Of a stretch of DNA of 9,458 nt, positions 1 to 7,399 are shown piece after piece. The DNA comes from Competibacteraceae bacterium UBA2788. GTDB lineage: Bacteria; Pseudomonadota; Gammaproteobacteria; Competibacterales; Competibacteraceae. The notes beneath the pieces are model-generated. The model did not search any database and was not told the DNA's origin. It saw nothing but the letters and a program-made list of their open reading frames with translations. Where the stretch lies: NCBI GenBank assembly GCA_002352185.1, contig DEHY01000114.1, positions 10,836 to 20,293 of the forward strand, in the 5' to 3' direction. The position numbers and the translations under genes are program-made. Each line of letters begins with the position of its first letter. Position 1 is the stretch's first letter.

Positions 1-317
1 CCCACGCACATGGTGCTGACATCCGGCTTGATGAATTGCATGGTGTCGTAGATAGCCAAACCGGCGCTGACCGATCCACCCGGCGAATTGATGTAGAGAT
101 GGATGTCCTTGTCCGGATTTTCCGCCTCCAGAAACAACAATTGCGCCACCACCAAATTGGCGACGTAATCCTCGACGGGTCCAACCAGGAACACTACCCG
201 CTCTTTCAGCAGTCGGGAATAAATGTCATAGGCCCGCTCGCCGCGCGCCGTCTGCTCGACCACAATCGGTACGAGATTGAGCGCCCGGATGGCGGTGGAA
301 GCCGTGTTCTCAATCAT
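1..317 (-). CDS. clpP: ATP-dependent Clp protease proteolytic subunit ClpP (N-terminal part)
   Basis: Serine protease subunit that forms the tetradecameric barrel degrading substrates fed by ClpX or ClpA in the cytoplasm. The visible 105 codons begin [17 protein letters not shown] and align with E. coli ClpP through [17 protein letters not shown], the [12 protein letters not shown] segment, the [10 protein letters not shown] oxyanion-hole motif and [17 protein letters not shown]. The window ends just before the GQAAS block that carries the catalytic Ser, so the catalytic triad cannot be checked here. The start ATG (317-315) overlaps the tig stop TGA (316-314) as ATGA. An AGGAG ribosome-binding site at 330-326 lies 8 nt upstream. 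This overlap suggests translational coupling with tig, and clpX would be expected beyond the left edge. Confidence 0.97.
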   Translation of the reverse strand, partial: MIENTASTAIRALNLVPIVVEQTARGERAYDIYSRLLKERVVFLVGPVEDYVANLVVAQLLFLEAENPDKDIHLYINSPGGSVSAGLAIYDTMQFIKPDVSTMCV

Positions 318-1651
318 TCGGCGGACTCCTGATCCACCGGGATCAGCGCCGATGATTTATTGGGCGTCATAATCTCGGCGAAGGTGCTGGTTTTTTCGGC
401 CACCTGCGCTCGCTCCAGCAACCAATCCACAACCTGCTCCTCGATCACCAAAGCGCGTATGCTATCGAGCGCCTGCGGTGTCTGCTCGTACCAGCGCACC
501 ACTTCGGCGGGTTCCTGATAGGTGGCGGCAACGGAATGCAGATGCTCTCGAACCCGCTGATCGTCCACCTTGATGTCCTGGGCGGTTGCCAATCGGGAAA
601 TCAACAGACCCAAGGCCACTCGCCGACGGGCATCGGCCTCGAACAGGTAGGTTTTAAGCTGTTGAGTGCGCTCGTCGTCAGCGCCGGGCGGAAGGCGCAA
701 TTGGCGGGCCAGTTGTTCAATCTCGGCATTGATCAGCGCCTGTGGCAGCGGAATAGGATTCGCATCCAGCAGCCCCTGTAGCGCCTGATGCTTGACCGCC
801 GCTTTGATGCCCTGGCGCAGCTCGCGTTCCATATTCTCGCGCAGCGACTGCCGCAGAGCGGCAACGCCGCCTTCCTTGACATCAAAACTCTCGGCGAAGG
901 CGTCATCCACTTCGGGCAGATGGGCTTCCTCGACCCCATGCAGCTTGATCTGGAAATGTGCGACCTTGCCGGCGACTTCCCTGGCCTGATAGTCTTCCGG
1001 AAAAGTCAGATCAAACCCGGTTTCCGCGCCCGCGCCCAGACCGATCAGATGGTCCTCAAAATCCTTGAGCATCGTTCCCTTGCCAAGCACGACATCGGCG
1101 TTCTCGCTCTTGCCGCCCGCAAAGCCTTGCCCATCAATGGCGCCTTCAAAATCGAAACGAACCCGGTCGCCTGCGCGAGCCGAACGTTCTACCGCATTCC
1201 AGATCGCCCGCTGCTGACGCAGGGTATCGATCATGCGATCCACATCCTGATCGGTGATTTCCGCCACTGGCCGCTCGACCTTGATGCTTTCAAACCCGGA
1301 CAATTCGAACTCGGGCATGACTTCAAACGTGGCGCAGTACTCAAGATCCTGGCCCTCTTCCAGCATCTTGGGCTCAAGCCTGGGACCGCCCAACGGATTC
1401 AATTTTTCCTGAACCAGGGCCTCGCGCAGGCTGTGTTCCATCAGTTCGCTGACCGCTTCATAGCGCGCCTGATCGCCGTACATCCGCTTGATGACCTTGA
1501 GCGGCACCTTGCCCGGGCGGAAACCGTCCACCTTGATCCGCCGGGACATGGAGACCAGTCGATCCTGGATCTCCTTGGTGACTTGCTCTGCGGGTAACTG
1601 CACCGTCACCCGGCGTTCCAGATCGCTCAGCGTCTCAACTGAAACCTGCAT
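314..1651 (-). CDS. tig: Trigger factor, ribosome-bound chaperone and peptidyl-prolyl isomerase
   Basis: Binds ribosomal protein L23 at the exit tunnel and shields nascent chains; also a prolyl isomerase. The 445 residues are close to the 432 of E. coli. The N-terminal ribosome-binding domain (about 1-115) has the signature GFRPGKVP at 43-50. The FKBP-like PPIase domain (about 160-240) runs from [10 protein letters not shown] through [13 protein letters not shown] to DLTFPEDY. The rest is the helical C-terminal chaperone body, which ends in an acidic tail. The start has GAGGTG (1662-1657) as Shine-Dalgarno, 5 nt from the ATG. The stop overlaps the clpP start. A possible extended -10 promoter sits just upstream (1680-1688), and read-through from the tRNA cluster is also possible. 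Everything seen is ordinary for the family. Confidence 0.97.
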   Translation of the reverse strand: MQVSVETLSDLERRVTVQLPAEQVTKEIQDRLVSMSRRIKVDGFRPGKVPLKVIKRMYGDQARYEAVSELMEHSLREALVQEKLNPLGGPRLEPKMLEEGQDLEYCATFEVMPEFELSGFESIKVERPVAEITDQDVDRMIDTLRQQRAIWNAVERSARAGDRVRFDFEGAIDGQGFAGGKSENADVVLGKGTMLKDFEDHLIGLGAGAETGFDLTFPEDYQAREVAGKVAHFQIKLHGVEEAHLPEVDDAFAESFDVKEGGVAALRQSLRENMERELRQGIKAAVKHQALQGLLDANPIPLPQALINAEIEQLARQLRLPPGADDERTQQLKTYLFEADARRRVALGLLISRLATAQDIKVDDQRVREHLHSVAATYQEPAEVVRWYEQTPQALDSIRALVIEEQVVDWLLERAQVAEKTSTFAEIMTPNKSSALIPVDQESAE

Positions 1652-1679
1652 CGATGCACCTCAAGCCTTTTAATCATTA

Positions 1680-1688
1680 ATGTTAGCA
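1680..1688 (-). promoter_or_regulatory. Possible extended -10 promoter for tig-clpP
   Basis: On the minus strand TGCTAACAT reads as an extended -10 (TG-n-TAACAT; hexamer 1685-1680). It would start transcription about 20 nt before the tig ATG. There is no good -35 at 16-18 bp because that position falls in the GC-rich arm of the hairpin at 1703-1730. A TTGACT at 1737-1732 lacks a matching -10. This is a pattern match only. Confidence 0.35.
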
Positions 1689-1702
1689 AACCCGCCGACA
1701 TC

Positions 1703-1730
1703 GGCGCCTGTCATCCAAAAAACAGGCGCC
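1703..1730 (-). other. Strong hairpin between tRNA-Leu and tig
   Basis: A perfect 9-bp inverted repeat, GGCGCCTGT (1730-1722) with ACAGGCGCC (1711-1703), encloses a 10-nt loop. On the minus strand it lies 31 nt past the tRNA-Leu CCA end and 51 nt before the tig ATG. Neither strand has a T-run after the stem, so it is not a canonical intrinsic terminator. Plausible roles are a processing signal for the tRNA 3' trailer, a stabiliser of the tig message, or a Rho-related pause. Confidence 0.7.
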
Positions 1731-1761
1731 CAGTCAATAGCCCCCTGGCGCACGGCATGAA

Positions 1762-1846
1762 TGGTGCGAAAGGAGGGACTCGAACCCTCACAGGTTACCC
1801 TACTGGAACCTAAATCCAGCGCGTCTACCAGTTCCGCCACTCTCGC
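1762..1846 (-). tRNA. tRNA-Leu, anticodon TAG
   Basis: 85-nt class II tRNA. The acceptor GCGAGAG pairs with CTTTCGC (one G-U), followed by discriminator A and encoded CCA. The anticodon stem CTGGA/TCCAG holds loop TTTAGGT, giving anticodon TAG (1812-1810), which reads CUA. A 13-nt variable region contains a short AGG/CCT stem. The T-arm is GAGGG-TTCGAGT-CCCTC. Last member of the cluster, 176 nt from tRNA-Lys and 110 nt before tig. Confidence 0.97.
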
Positions 1847-2022
1847 GATGAATAACGCCACACCGCAAAATGAACAAAAAACATTCGCCTGCGGATGCTG
1901 CCGCCTCTCGCGGCAAGTATACAAGACAATGGGCTTCCCCGGGATAGTCATCGAGGTTGCTCCATTCGGGGCAGATGAGAACAGGCGGGAAAACCGCAGG
2001 ATAAATTCTGGTGTTTTGAGGA
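1847..2022 (-). other. 176-nt spacer between tRNA-Lys and tRNA-Leu with terminator-like structure
   Basis: Much longer than the other spacers of the cluster (28-51 nt). On the minus strand it holds a -10-like TATACT (1921-1916) with no -35 at normal spacing. A hairpin TGCCGC-GAGAG-GCGGCA (1915-1899) follows immediately. A weaker hairpin with one mismatch (1897-1882) is followed by six T (1881-1876). The last part looks like an intrinsic terminator that could end or attenuate the Pro-Arg-His-Lys transcript before Leu. No credible ORF is present. Confidence 0.4.
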
Positions 2023-2099
<77 letters not shown>

Positions 2100-2150
2100 G
2101 AAAACGAGTGCGACTGAAATCAAAAACCACTACTGAGAAACAGGTTTGAA

Positions 2151-2227
2151 TGGGGTGAGCGATGGGGCTCGAACCCACGACCACCGGATCCACAATCCGG
2201 AGCTCTGCCAACTGAGCTACGCCCACC
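2151..2227 (-). tRNA. tRNA-His, anticodon GTG
   Basis: 77 nt including the encoded G at position -1 (2227), which faces discriminator C73, the identity feature of bacterial tRNA-His. Acceptor GTGGGCG pairs with CGCTCAC (one G-U). The anticodon stem CCGGA/TCCGG holds loop TTGTGGA, giving GTG (2193-2191). CCA is encoded. Spacers are 28 nt to tRNA-Arg and 51 nt to tRNA-Lys. Confidence 0.98.
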
Positions 2228-2255
2228 ATTGCCACTGCGCCTAATCAGCCGGGTC

Positions 2256-2332
<77 letters not shown>

Positions 2333-2380
2333 ATTGTCACGAACCACAGCCGCTACCCTCTGCCTAACCGGGCTTGGTTT

Positions 2381-2457
<77 letters not shown>

Positions 2458-2502
2458 TTGCCACCCAGCTCCAATGATCCATGCATCCATGCAGGATTGC
2501 GA

Positions 2503-2531
2503 ATTCTATTTTTGAACCCGGCTGGCGTCAA
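2503..2531 (-). promoter_or_regulatory. Sigma70-type promoter of the tRNA cluster
   Basis: On the minus strand TTGACG (2531-2526) and TAGAAT (2508-2503) are separated by exactly 17 bp. Each matches the consensus at five of six positions. The site begins about 10 bp past the cysS stop and predicts a start near 2496, giving a leader of about 40 nt before tRNA-Pro. It is the best promoter match in the window and indicates that the tRNAs are transcribed independently of cysS. Confidence 0.75.
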
Positions 2532-2540
2532 GCGGGTTTT

Positions 2541-3941
2541 TCACCCCCGCCGCCAGATCGTCGTATCCTTTGCCGTGTCTTCCAGCACAATCCCCGCTTC
2601 CTGCAACTGGGTACGAATTCGATCCGCTTCCGCCCAATTTTTTTCTTTGCGGGCGGCGTTGCGCTCGGCGACTAGCGCATCGATCTGTTCAGGCGTCGGA
2701 CCAGCGGGAAGATAGACGTTTATCGTAGATCTTTCCTTAAAAAACTCATCAGGATCAGCTTGTAATAGCCCAAGCAACCCGCTCAATTGCCGCAGGCTGG
2801 CACCCAATCGCGCCGCCGCCGCTTTGTCTTCAATCCGCAACCGATTGATTTCACGCGCCAGATCAAACAGCACCGCCAGCGCTTCAGGCGTATTAAAATC
2901 GTCTTCCATCGCCTGCTCGAACCGGGTGCGCCAACCCTCCTCGACTGGAGCTGCCACCACGGGCAATCCACGCAGCGCCGTGTATAGCCGGGTTAAAGAG
3001 GCCTTGGCGTGTTCCAGATTTTCGTCGGCATAGTTCAGCGGACCGCGATAGTGGCTGGATAAAATGAACAGTCGCACCACTTCCGGCTGATAGCGTTGCA
3101 CCACGTCGCGCACTGTAAAAAAGTTGCCCAGCGATTTGGACATCTTCTCGTCGTCCACCTGGACGAAACCGTTATGCATCCAGATGTTGACATAGCGATG
3201 GCCGCTGGCCGCTTCGGACTGGGCAATCTCATTCTCGTGGTGAGGGAATTTCAAATCCATGCCCCCGCCGTGAATATCAAAGTGTGCGCCCAGGCAATGA
3301 GTGGACATGGCTGAACACTCGATATGCCAGCCGGGTCGGCCCGCGCCCCACGGCGACGGCCAACTCGGTTCGCCCGGCTTGGTGGCTTTCCAGAGGACGA
3401 AATCCAGCGGATCGTCCTTGGCGTCCTCGATTTCGACCCTGGATCCGGCGCGCAAATCGTCCAGCTTCTTGTTGGCCAGTTGCCCGTAACGGTCGAAGCG
3501 GCTCACGTCGTAGTACACATCACCGCTGCCGCCGACGTAGGCAAAGCCTTTGTCCAGCAGGGCTTGAATCAGGGCAACTATGTCGGCCATCGCCTCAGTG
3601 GCGCGTGGCTCATGCGTCGGCGGCAAAATTCCCAGCGCCGCCAAATCCTCGTGCATGGCTTTGATGAATCGGGCGGTCAAGGCATGGAAATCTTCACCAT
3701 TCTCTTGGGCGCGGCGGATGATTTTGTCGTCAATATCGGTGATGTTGCGCACATAAGTGACATCATAGCCCTTGTCGCGCAGCCAGCGCAGCACGACATC
3801 GAACACCACCATGACCCGCGCATGACCGACATGACAGTAGTCGTAAACCGTCATGCCGCACACGTACATCCGCACCTTGCCTGGCTCAATGGGGCGGAAT
3901 TCTTCTTTCTGGCGGGTCAGGCTATTGAAAATTCGTAACAT
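2541..3941 (-). CDS. cysS: Cysteinyl-tRNA synthetase
   Basis: Class I synthetase that charges tRNA-Cys with cysteine in the cytoplasm. 466 residues against 461 in E. coli. The nucleotide-binding motifs are HVGH at 37-40 (HIGH) and KMSKS at 266-270. The four zinc ligands that select cysteine all sit at the E. coli positions: Cys28, Cys209, His234 and Glu238, the last two within the [14 protein letters not shown] block. The C-terminal part is the helical anticodon-binding region and ends TIWRRG. A GGAGA at 3955-3951 lies 9 nt before the ATG. The gene follows gltX after a 75-bp gap on the same strand, so cotranscription is likely. No convincing intrinsic terminator follows the stop; the tRNA promoter begins almost at once. 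Confidence 0.98.
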   Translation of the reverse strand: MLRIFNSLTRQKEEFRPIEPGKVRMYVCGMTVYDYCHVGHARVMVVFDVVLRWLRDKGYDVTYVRNITDIDDKIIRRAQENGEDFHALTARFIKAMHEDLAALGILPPTHEPRATEAMADIVALIQALLDKGFAYVGGSGDVYYDVSRFDRYGQLANKKLDDLRAGSRVEIEDAKDDPLDFVLWKATKPGEPSWPSPWGAGRPGWHIECSAMSTHCLGAHFDIHGGGMDLKFPHHENEIAQSEAASGHRYVNIWMHNGFVQVDDEKMSKSLGNFFTVRDVVQRYQPEVVRLFILSSHYRGPLNYADENLEHAKASLTRLYTALRGLPVVAAPVEEGWRTRFEQAMEDDFNTPEALAVLFDLAREINRLRIEDKAAAARLGASLRQLSGLLGLLQADPDEFFKERSTINVYLPAGPTPEQIDALVAERNAARKEKNWAEADRIRTQLQEAGIVLEDTAKDTTIWRRG

Positions 3942-4016
3942 TGAACAAAATCTCCAGACAGGAAAACGGGCGACGCTGATACGAGTTGACGGGCAGATGG
4001 GTAAATGCGAGTCGGA

Positions 4017-5423
4017 TTAACAACAGGCTTGCAGGCGCTGGCGAACCCGTTCGGGCGGCAACAGCGCCAGAATCCGCGCCAGTTCCGGGCCGTGGGTTTC
4101 GCCGGTCAGCGCTGCCCGCAGCGGCATGAACAGGGCTTTGCCCTTGAAGCCGGTGCGCCGCCGCAGGTCTTCAACCAGGGGTTGATAAGCCGCGCCCTGT
4201 TCGGCATAAGCCGCCAAAGCATGGGCGAAAAATTCAGGCCCGGCCTGAAACACGACCGCCTGACTCTCAGGACCAGCGGTCAACTCCGCGCCGAACAGCC
4301 GTTCCGCCCAGAAACCCGCATCGGCTGGAAAGCGGACATTGGGCCGAACCGTAGCGATAAATTCCTCCTGGCAGGCCGGCGCCACCCAATCATGGATCGC
4401 CGGCTTCATCCAGTCCCACAGTCGCTCCGGGGAAGTGTGCCGCACCGCTTCGCTCTGCCAGTGCAGCAGTTGCGCCGCGTCATAGCGCGCCGGAGCGCGG
4501 CCCAGGCGTTCCGGCGCAAAACCCGCCGCCAATTCTGCCGGCTCCATCCAGCTATCGCGCTCGTAGCTATGGCCGAGCCGCGCCAGATAGTTCAGCAACG
4601 CTTCCGGCAGATAGCCCGCAGCCCGCAACTCACGCAGACTGAGATCGCCTTCCCGCTTGGACAGCGGCCCGCCGTCACTGCCGACAATCAGCGCCAGATG
4701 ACCGTATTCCGGCGCGGGCAGACCCAGCGCTTGCAGTAACAGCAACTGGCGCGGGGTGTTGGTGAGATGATCCTCGCCGCGCAACACATGGGTCACTCCC
4801 ATCAGTGCATCGTCCACCGCATTGGCGAAGAAAAATTGCGGCGTGTCATCAGCCCGGCGGATCACAAAATCACCGATGTCGGCGCTGGCGAAACGCTGCG
4901 GGCCGCGCACCCGGTCGGTGAATTCCACTGTTTGCGTTACGGGCACCCGGAAGCGCAGCGTCGGTCGCAAACCCCGCTCCCGCCGTGCGTGCCGTTCAGC
5001 CTCGCCAAGCCGGGCGCACGTCCCGGTATAGCGCGGCGGGCGACCCGCCGCCAGTTGCGCCTTGCGGCTCAGCGCCAGTTCCACCGGGGTGCAAAAGCAG
5101 GGATACGCCTGATCCGCAGCTTCCAGCCGCTGATAGTATTGCGCATAGATCGCTGCTCGCTCCGACTGGGCGTAAGGCGCTTGCGGGCCACCGACTTCCG
5201 GCCCTTCCTGCCAGTCCAGCCCCAGCCAGCGCAAATCTTCCAGCAGCGCCGCAACGTATTCGGAGCGACTGCGCTCCTGGTCGGTATCCTCGATCCGCAG
5301 CAGAAACCGCCCTCCCCAATGCCGGGACAACAGGGCGTTAAACAGTGCGGTGCGGACATTGCCCAAATGCAAATAGCCGGTTGGACTGGGCGCGAAACGA
5401 GTTTTGATGATCTTCGTGGTCAT
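4017..5423 (-). CDS. gltX: Glutamyl-tRNA synthetase, divergent second-type GluRS
   Basis: Class I synthetase, 468 residues (E. coli 471), that attaches glutamate to tRNA-Glu or, in some lineages, tRNA-Gln. The Rossmann fold opens with RFAPSPTGYLHLGN (HIGH motif HLGN at 19-22), then LLRIEDTD. The KMSKS equivalent is PLSKR at 253-257, where KLSKR is usual. In the zinc-binding insertion Cys109, Cys111 and Cys136 are kept, but the position of E. coli His127 is Arg138. The E. coli block PTYNFCVVVDD reads PQFFFANAVDD at 195-205. These differences suggest the second-type GluRS of species that carry two; this is inference. The start is placed at 5423 because the 20 in-frame codons upstream (from 5483) match nothing in the family; the ribosome-binding site is weak. 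The gene sits where Pseudomonas carries glnS. Confidence 0.93.
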   Translation of the reverse strand: MTTKIIKTRFAPSPTGYLHLGNVRTALFNALLSRHWGGRFLLRIEDTDQERSRSEYVAALLEDLRWLGLDWQEGPEVGGPQAPYAQSERAAIYAQYYQRLEAADQAYPCFCTPVELALSRKAQLAAGRPPRYTGTCARLGEAERHARRERGLRPTLRFRVPVTQTVEFTDRVRGPQRFASADIGDFVIRRADDTPQFFFANAVDDALMGVTHVLRGEDHLTNTPRQLLLLQALGLPAPEYGHLALIVGSDGGPLSKREGDLSLRELRAAGYLPEALLNYLARLGHSYERDSWMEPAELAAGFAPERLGRAPARYDAAQLLHWQSEAVRHTSPERLWDWMKPAIHDWVAPACQEEFIATVRPNVRFPADAGFWAERLFGAELTAGPESQAVVFQAGPEFFAHALAAYAEQGAAYQPLVEDLRRRTGFKGKALFMPLRAALTGETHGPELARILALLPPERVRQRLQACC

Positions 5424-5525
5424 AGTCCAATCATGGTATCGGAAAGCGCTCACGCCACCAAATATGGCGATGCGCGTATCCACTGATTATGATGTTCCAT
5501 CATCCCTGCAATCAGGCGACCCTTC
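5424..5525. promoter_or_regulatory. Divergent promoter region between gltX and ppiA
   Basis: This 102-bp gap separates two outward-facing genes. A -10-like TATGAT (5488-5493, plus) and CATAAT (5491-5486, minus) overlap at the same place, but neither has a good -35. A palindrome ATGATG-TTC-CATCAT (5489-5503) overlaps both boxes and could be an operator. AGGCGA at 5514-5519 is the likely ribosome-binding site for the plus-strand gene. The promoter calls are weak. Confidence 0.35.
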
Positions 5526-6146
5526 ATGCGCAAAACATCCCTGTTCCTCGCCACCGCTCTAAGCCTGGCCTGCTCCATCGCCGGGGCCGGATCCCAGGTG
5601 CGGCTGGACACCAGCCTCGGCCCGATCACCCTGGAACTGGCCGACGACAAGGCCCCGAAAACCGTGGAGAACTTTCTCGCTTATGCCCGCGAAGGTTTCT
5701 ATAACGGCACGATCTTTCACCGGGTTATTGGCGATTTCATGATCCAGGGCGGTGGCTTCAACACCGATTTCCAGCAAAAACCGACCCGCGCCCCGATTGC
5801 AAACGAGGCTGATAACGGCCTCAAGAACCTGCGTGGCGCTGTCGCCATGGCCCGCACCAGCGATCCCAACTCCGCCACCGCCCAGTTTTTCATCAACGTC
5901 AAGGACAACCCAAACCTGGATCACCGCTCGCCCACGCCGCAGGGTTGGGGTTATGCCGTATTCGGCAAGGTCATCGGCGGCATGGAGGTAGTGGACAAAA
6001 TCCGCCAGACTCCCACCGGCGCCGGTGGCCCAGGCGGACGGTTCTCCGATGTGCCGACAACCCAGGTTGTCATCACTGCTGTCACCCTTCTTCCCGCCCC
6101 GACCCCGGCAGCGCCTGGCGTCGGCGAATCCACCCCCAAAAAATGA
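5526..6146 (+). CDS. ppiA: Exported cyclophilin-type peptidyl-prolyl cis-trans isomerase
   Basis: Catalyses proline cis-trans isomerisation, most likely in the periplasm. 206 residues. The N-terminus is a signal peptide: MRK, a hydrophobic core (about 5-18), then AGA, with predicted signal peptidase I cleavage after Ala21. Cys16 in SLAC only loosely fits a lipobox, so a lipoprotein is possible but less likely. The cyclophilin domain carries FHRVI (64-68, catalytic Arg66), FMIQGGG (71-77), MART (108-111), QFFIN (120-124) and GYAVFGKV. The order and spacing match E. coli PpiA. The last 18 or so residues are a Pro/Ala-rich tail. The stop overlaps an in-frame ATG upstream of ppiB as ATGA. First gene of a four-gene plus-strand unit. 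Confidence 0.93.
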   Translation: MRKTSLFLATALSLACSIAGAGSQVRLDTSLGPITLELADDKAPKTVENFLAYAREGFYNGTIFHRVIGDFMIQGGGFNTDFQQKPTRAPIANEADNGLKNLRGAVAMARTSDPNSATAQFFINVKDNPNLDHRSPTPQGWGYAVFGKVIGGMEVVDKIRQTPTGAGGPGGRFSDVPTTQVVITAVTLLPAPTPAAPGVGESTPKK

Positions 6147-6154
6147 GTGCAATC

Positions 6155-6652
6155 ATGATCCATCTGCACACCAACCTGGGCGTTATCGGCATCGAACTTG
6201 ACTTCGACCGCGCCCCGGCGACCGCCGCCAACTTTCTCCAGTACGCCAAGGAAGGGTTCTATGAGGGCACCTTGTTTCATCGGGTGATTCCCAGCTTTAT
6301 GATTCAGGGCGGCGGCCTCGAATCGGGGATGAACCCGAAAACAACCCGCGCCGCCATTCGTAACGAGGCCGACAATGGACTGAAAAATCAGACCGGCACT
6401 GTGGCTATGGCGCGCACTTCCGAACCCCACTCCGCCAGCTCGCAGTTTTTTATCAACCTCAAGGACAATGACTTTCTCGATCATCGGGCGCCGAACAGTC
6501 AGGGTTGGGGCTATTGCGTATTTGGCCGGGTGGTCGAGGGCATGGAGGTGGTCAACGCTATCGCCGGCGTCGCTACCACCAGCCGGCGCGGTCATCAGGA
6601 CGTGCCGGACACGGATGTGATCATTGAAAAAGTCGAAATCGTCGGCGAATAG
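6155..6652 (+). CDS. ppiB: Cytoplasmic cyclophilin-type peptidyl-prolyl cis-trans isomerase
   Basis: Cytoplasmic prolyl isomerase, 165 residues against 164 in E. coli PpiB, with no signal peptide. Motifs in order: FHRVI (41-45, catalytic Arg43), FMIQGGG (48-54), [13 protein letters not shown] (85-88), QFFIN (97-101) and [14 protein letters not shown]. The start at 6155 is preferred because MIHLHTN aligns with the E. coli start and GAGTG lies 5 nt upstream. An in-frame ATG at 6143 would add four residues and overlap the ppiA stop (ATGA), but it has no ribosome-binding site. Within the cyclophilin core it looks closely related to the gene just upstream. lpxH follows after 6 bp. Confidence 0.96.
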   Translation: MIHLHTNLGVIGIELDFDRAPATAANFLQYAKEGFYEGTLFHRVIPSFMIQGGGLESGMNPKTTRAAIRNEADNGLKNQTGTVAMARTSEPHSASSQFFINLKDNDFLDHRAPNSQGWGYCVFGRVVEGMEVVNAIAGVATTSRRGHQDVPDTDVIIEKVEIVGE

Positions 6653-6658
6653 GCGCCA

Positions 6659-7399
6659 ATGACCACCTTGTTCATCTCGGATCTGCACCTCGATCCCGTT
6701 CGCCCCGCTACCACCGCCTTGCTGCTGGATTTTCTGGAGCAGCAAGGTCGGCGGGCCGATGCTTTATACATCCTGGGCGATCTGTTCGAGGCGTGGGTTG
6801 GCGATGACGACGACGCGGAATTGGGTCGGACCGTCGCGGCAGCCCTGCGGGCGCTCACCGACCACGGCGTTCCCACCTGCTTCCTGCACGGCAACCGCGA
6901 TTTTCTGATCGGCGAGCGCTTCGCCGCCGCCAGCGGCGTCCAGATCCTGCCGGAAAGCGTAACCATCGAACTGGCGGGCGAGCGGGTGCTGCTGCTGCAC
7001 GGCGATACGCTCTGCACCGACGATGCGGAGTATCAGGCGTTCCGCGCTCAAGTCCGCACCCCAGCCTGGCAGGCGCGAACGCTGGCTTTGCCTCTGGAAC
7101 AGCGGCGGGCGCTGGCCGGCCAGTTGCGGGAAACCAGTCAGCAGGCCCTCCAGCAAAAAGCGGCTGACATTACCGACGTTAACTTGACCGAAGTCGATCA
7201 AGTGATGCGCGCCCACCGGGTTCATCGCCTGATTCACGGTCATACCCACCGGCCAGCCATTCACGACTGGAGCCTCGACGGCCAACCGGCGCGACGGGCA
7301 GTACTGGGCGACTGGCATCAGCACGGCAGCGTCCTGTATTGCGACGCGGCAGGCTGGCGATTGGAATCCCTGCCCTCGTTCAACGCCGCAACACAATGA
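6659..7399 (+). CDS. lpxH: UDP-2,3-diacylglucosamine diphosphatase LpxH
   Basis: Peripheral inner-membrane enzyme of lipid A synthesis. It hydrolyses UDP-2,3-diacylglucosamine to lipid X and UMP using two manganese ions. 246 residues (E. coli 240). The calcineurin-like phosphoesterase motifs fall at the E. coli positions: Asp8 and His10 in DLH, Asp41 in GDLFE, Asn79-Arg80-Asp81 in GNRD, His114 in HGD, and His195/His197 in GHTH. The 130-165 region would form the helical cap that binds acyl chains. The ATG is 6 bp after the ppiB stop and the TGA overlaps the next gene's ATG (ATGA), so it is embedded in the operon. Presence of lpxH implies a lipopolysaccharide-bearing Gram-negative cell. Confidence 0.98.
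   Translation: MTTLFISDLHLDPVRPATTALLLDFLEQQGRRADALYILGDLFEAWVGDDDDAELGRTVAAALRALTDHGVPTCFLHGNRDFLIGERFAAASGVQILPESVTIELAGERVLLLHGDTLCTDDAEYQAFRAQVRTPAWQARTLALPLEQRRALAGQLRETSQQALQQKAADITDVNLTEVDQVMRAHRVHRLIHGHTHRPAIHDWSLDGQPARRAVLGDWHQHGSVLYCDAAGWRLESLPSFNAATQ

Noticed and set aside
788..1597. 269-codon plus-strand frame opposite tig
   Set aside because: Shadow of the clear trigger factor gene; no family resemblance or ribosome-binding site.
1709..1737. TTGACT at 1737-1732 as -35 of a tig promoter
   Set aside because: At 16-18 bp spacing there is no acceptable -10 hexamer, and the hairpin occupies the spacer.
2515..2538. Inverted repeat AACCCG/CGGGTT read as a terminator
   Set aside because: The T-run follows the stem only on the plus strand, where no gene lies upstream; for cysS on the minus strand there is no T-run.
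3324..3938. 204-codon plus-strand frame opposite cysS
   Set aside because: Shadow of cysS, whose motifs and zinc ligands are all present on the minus strand.
5421..5483. Upstream start for gltX adding 20 residues
   Set aside because: The extension matches nothing in the GluRS family, which begins directly before RFAPSPTG; the ATG at 5423 gives the usual length.
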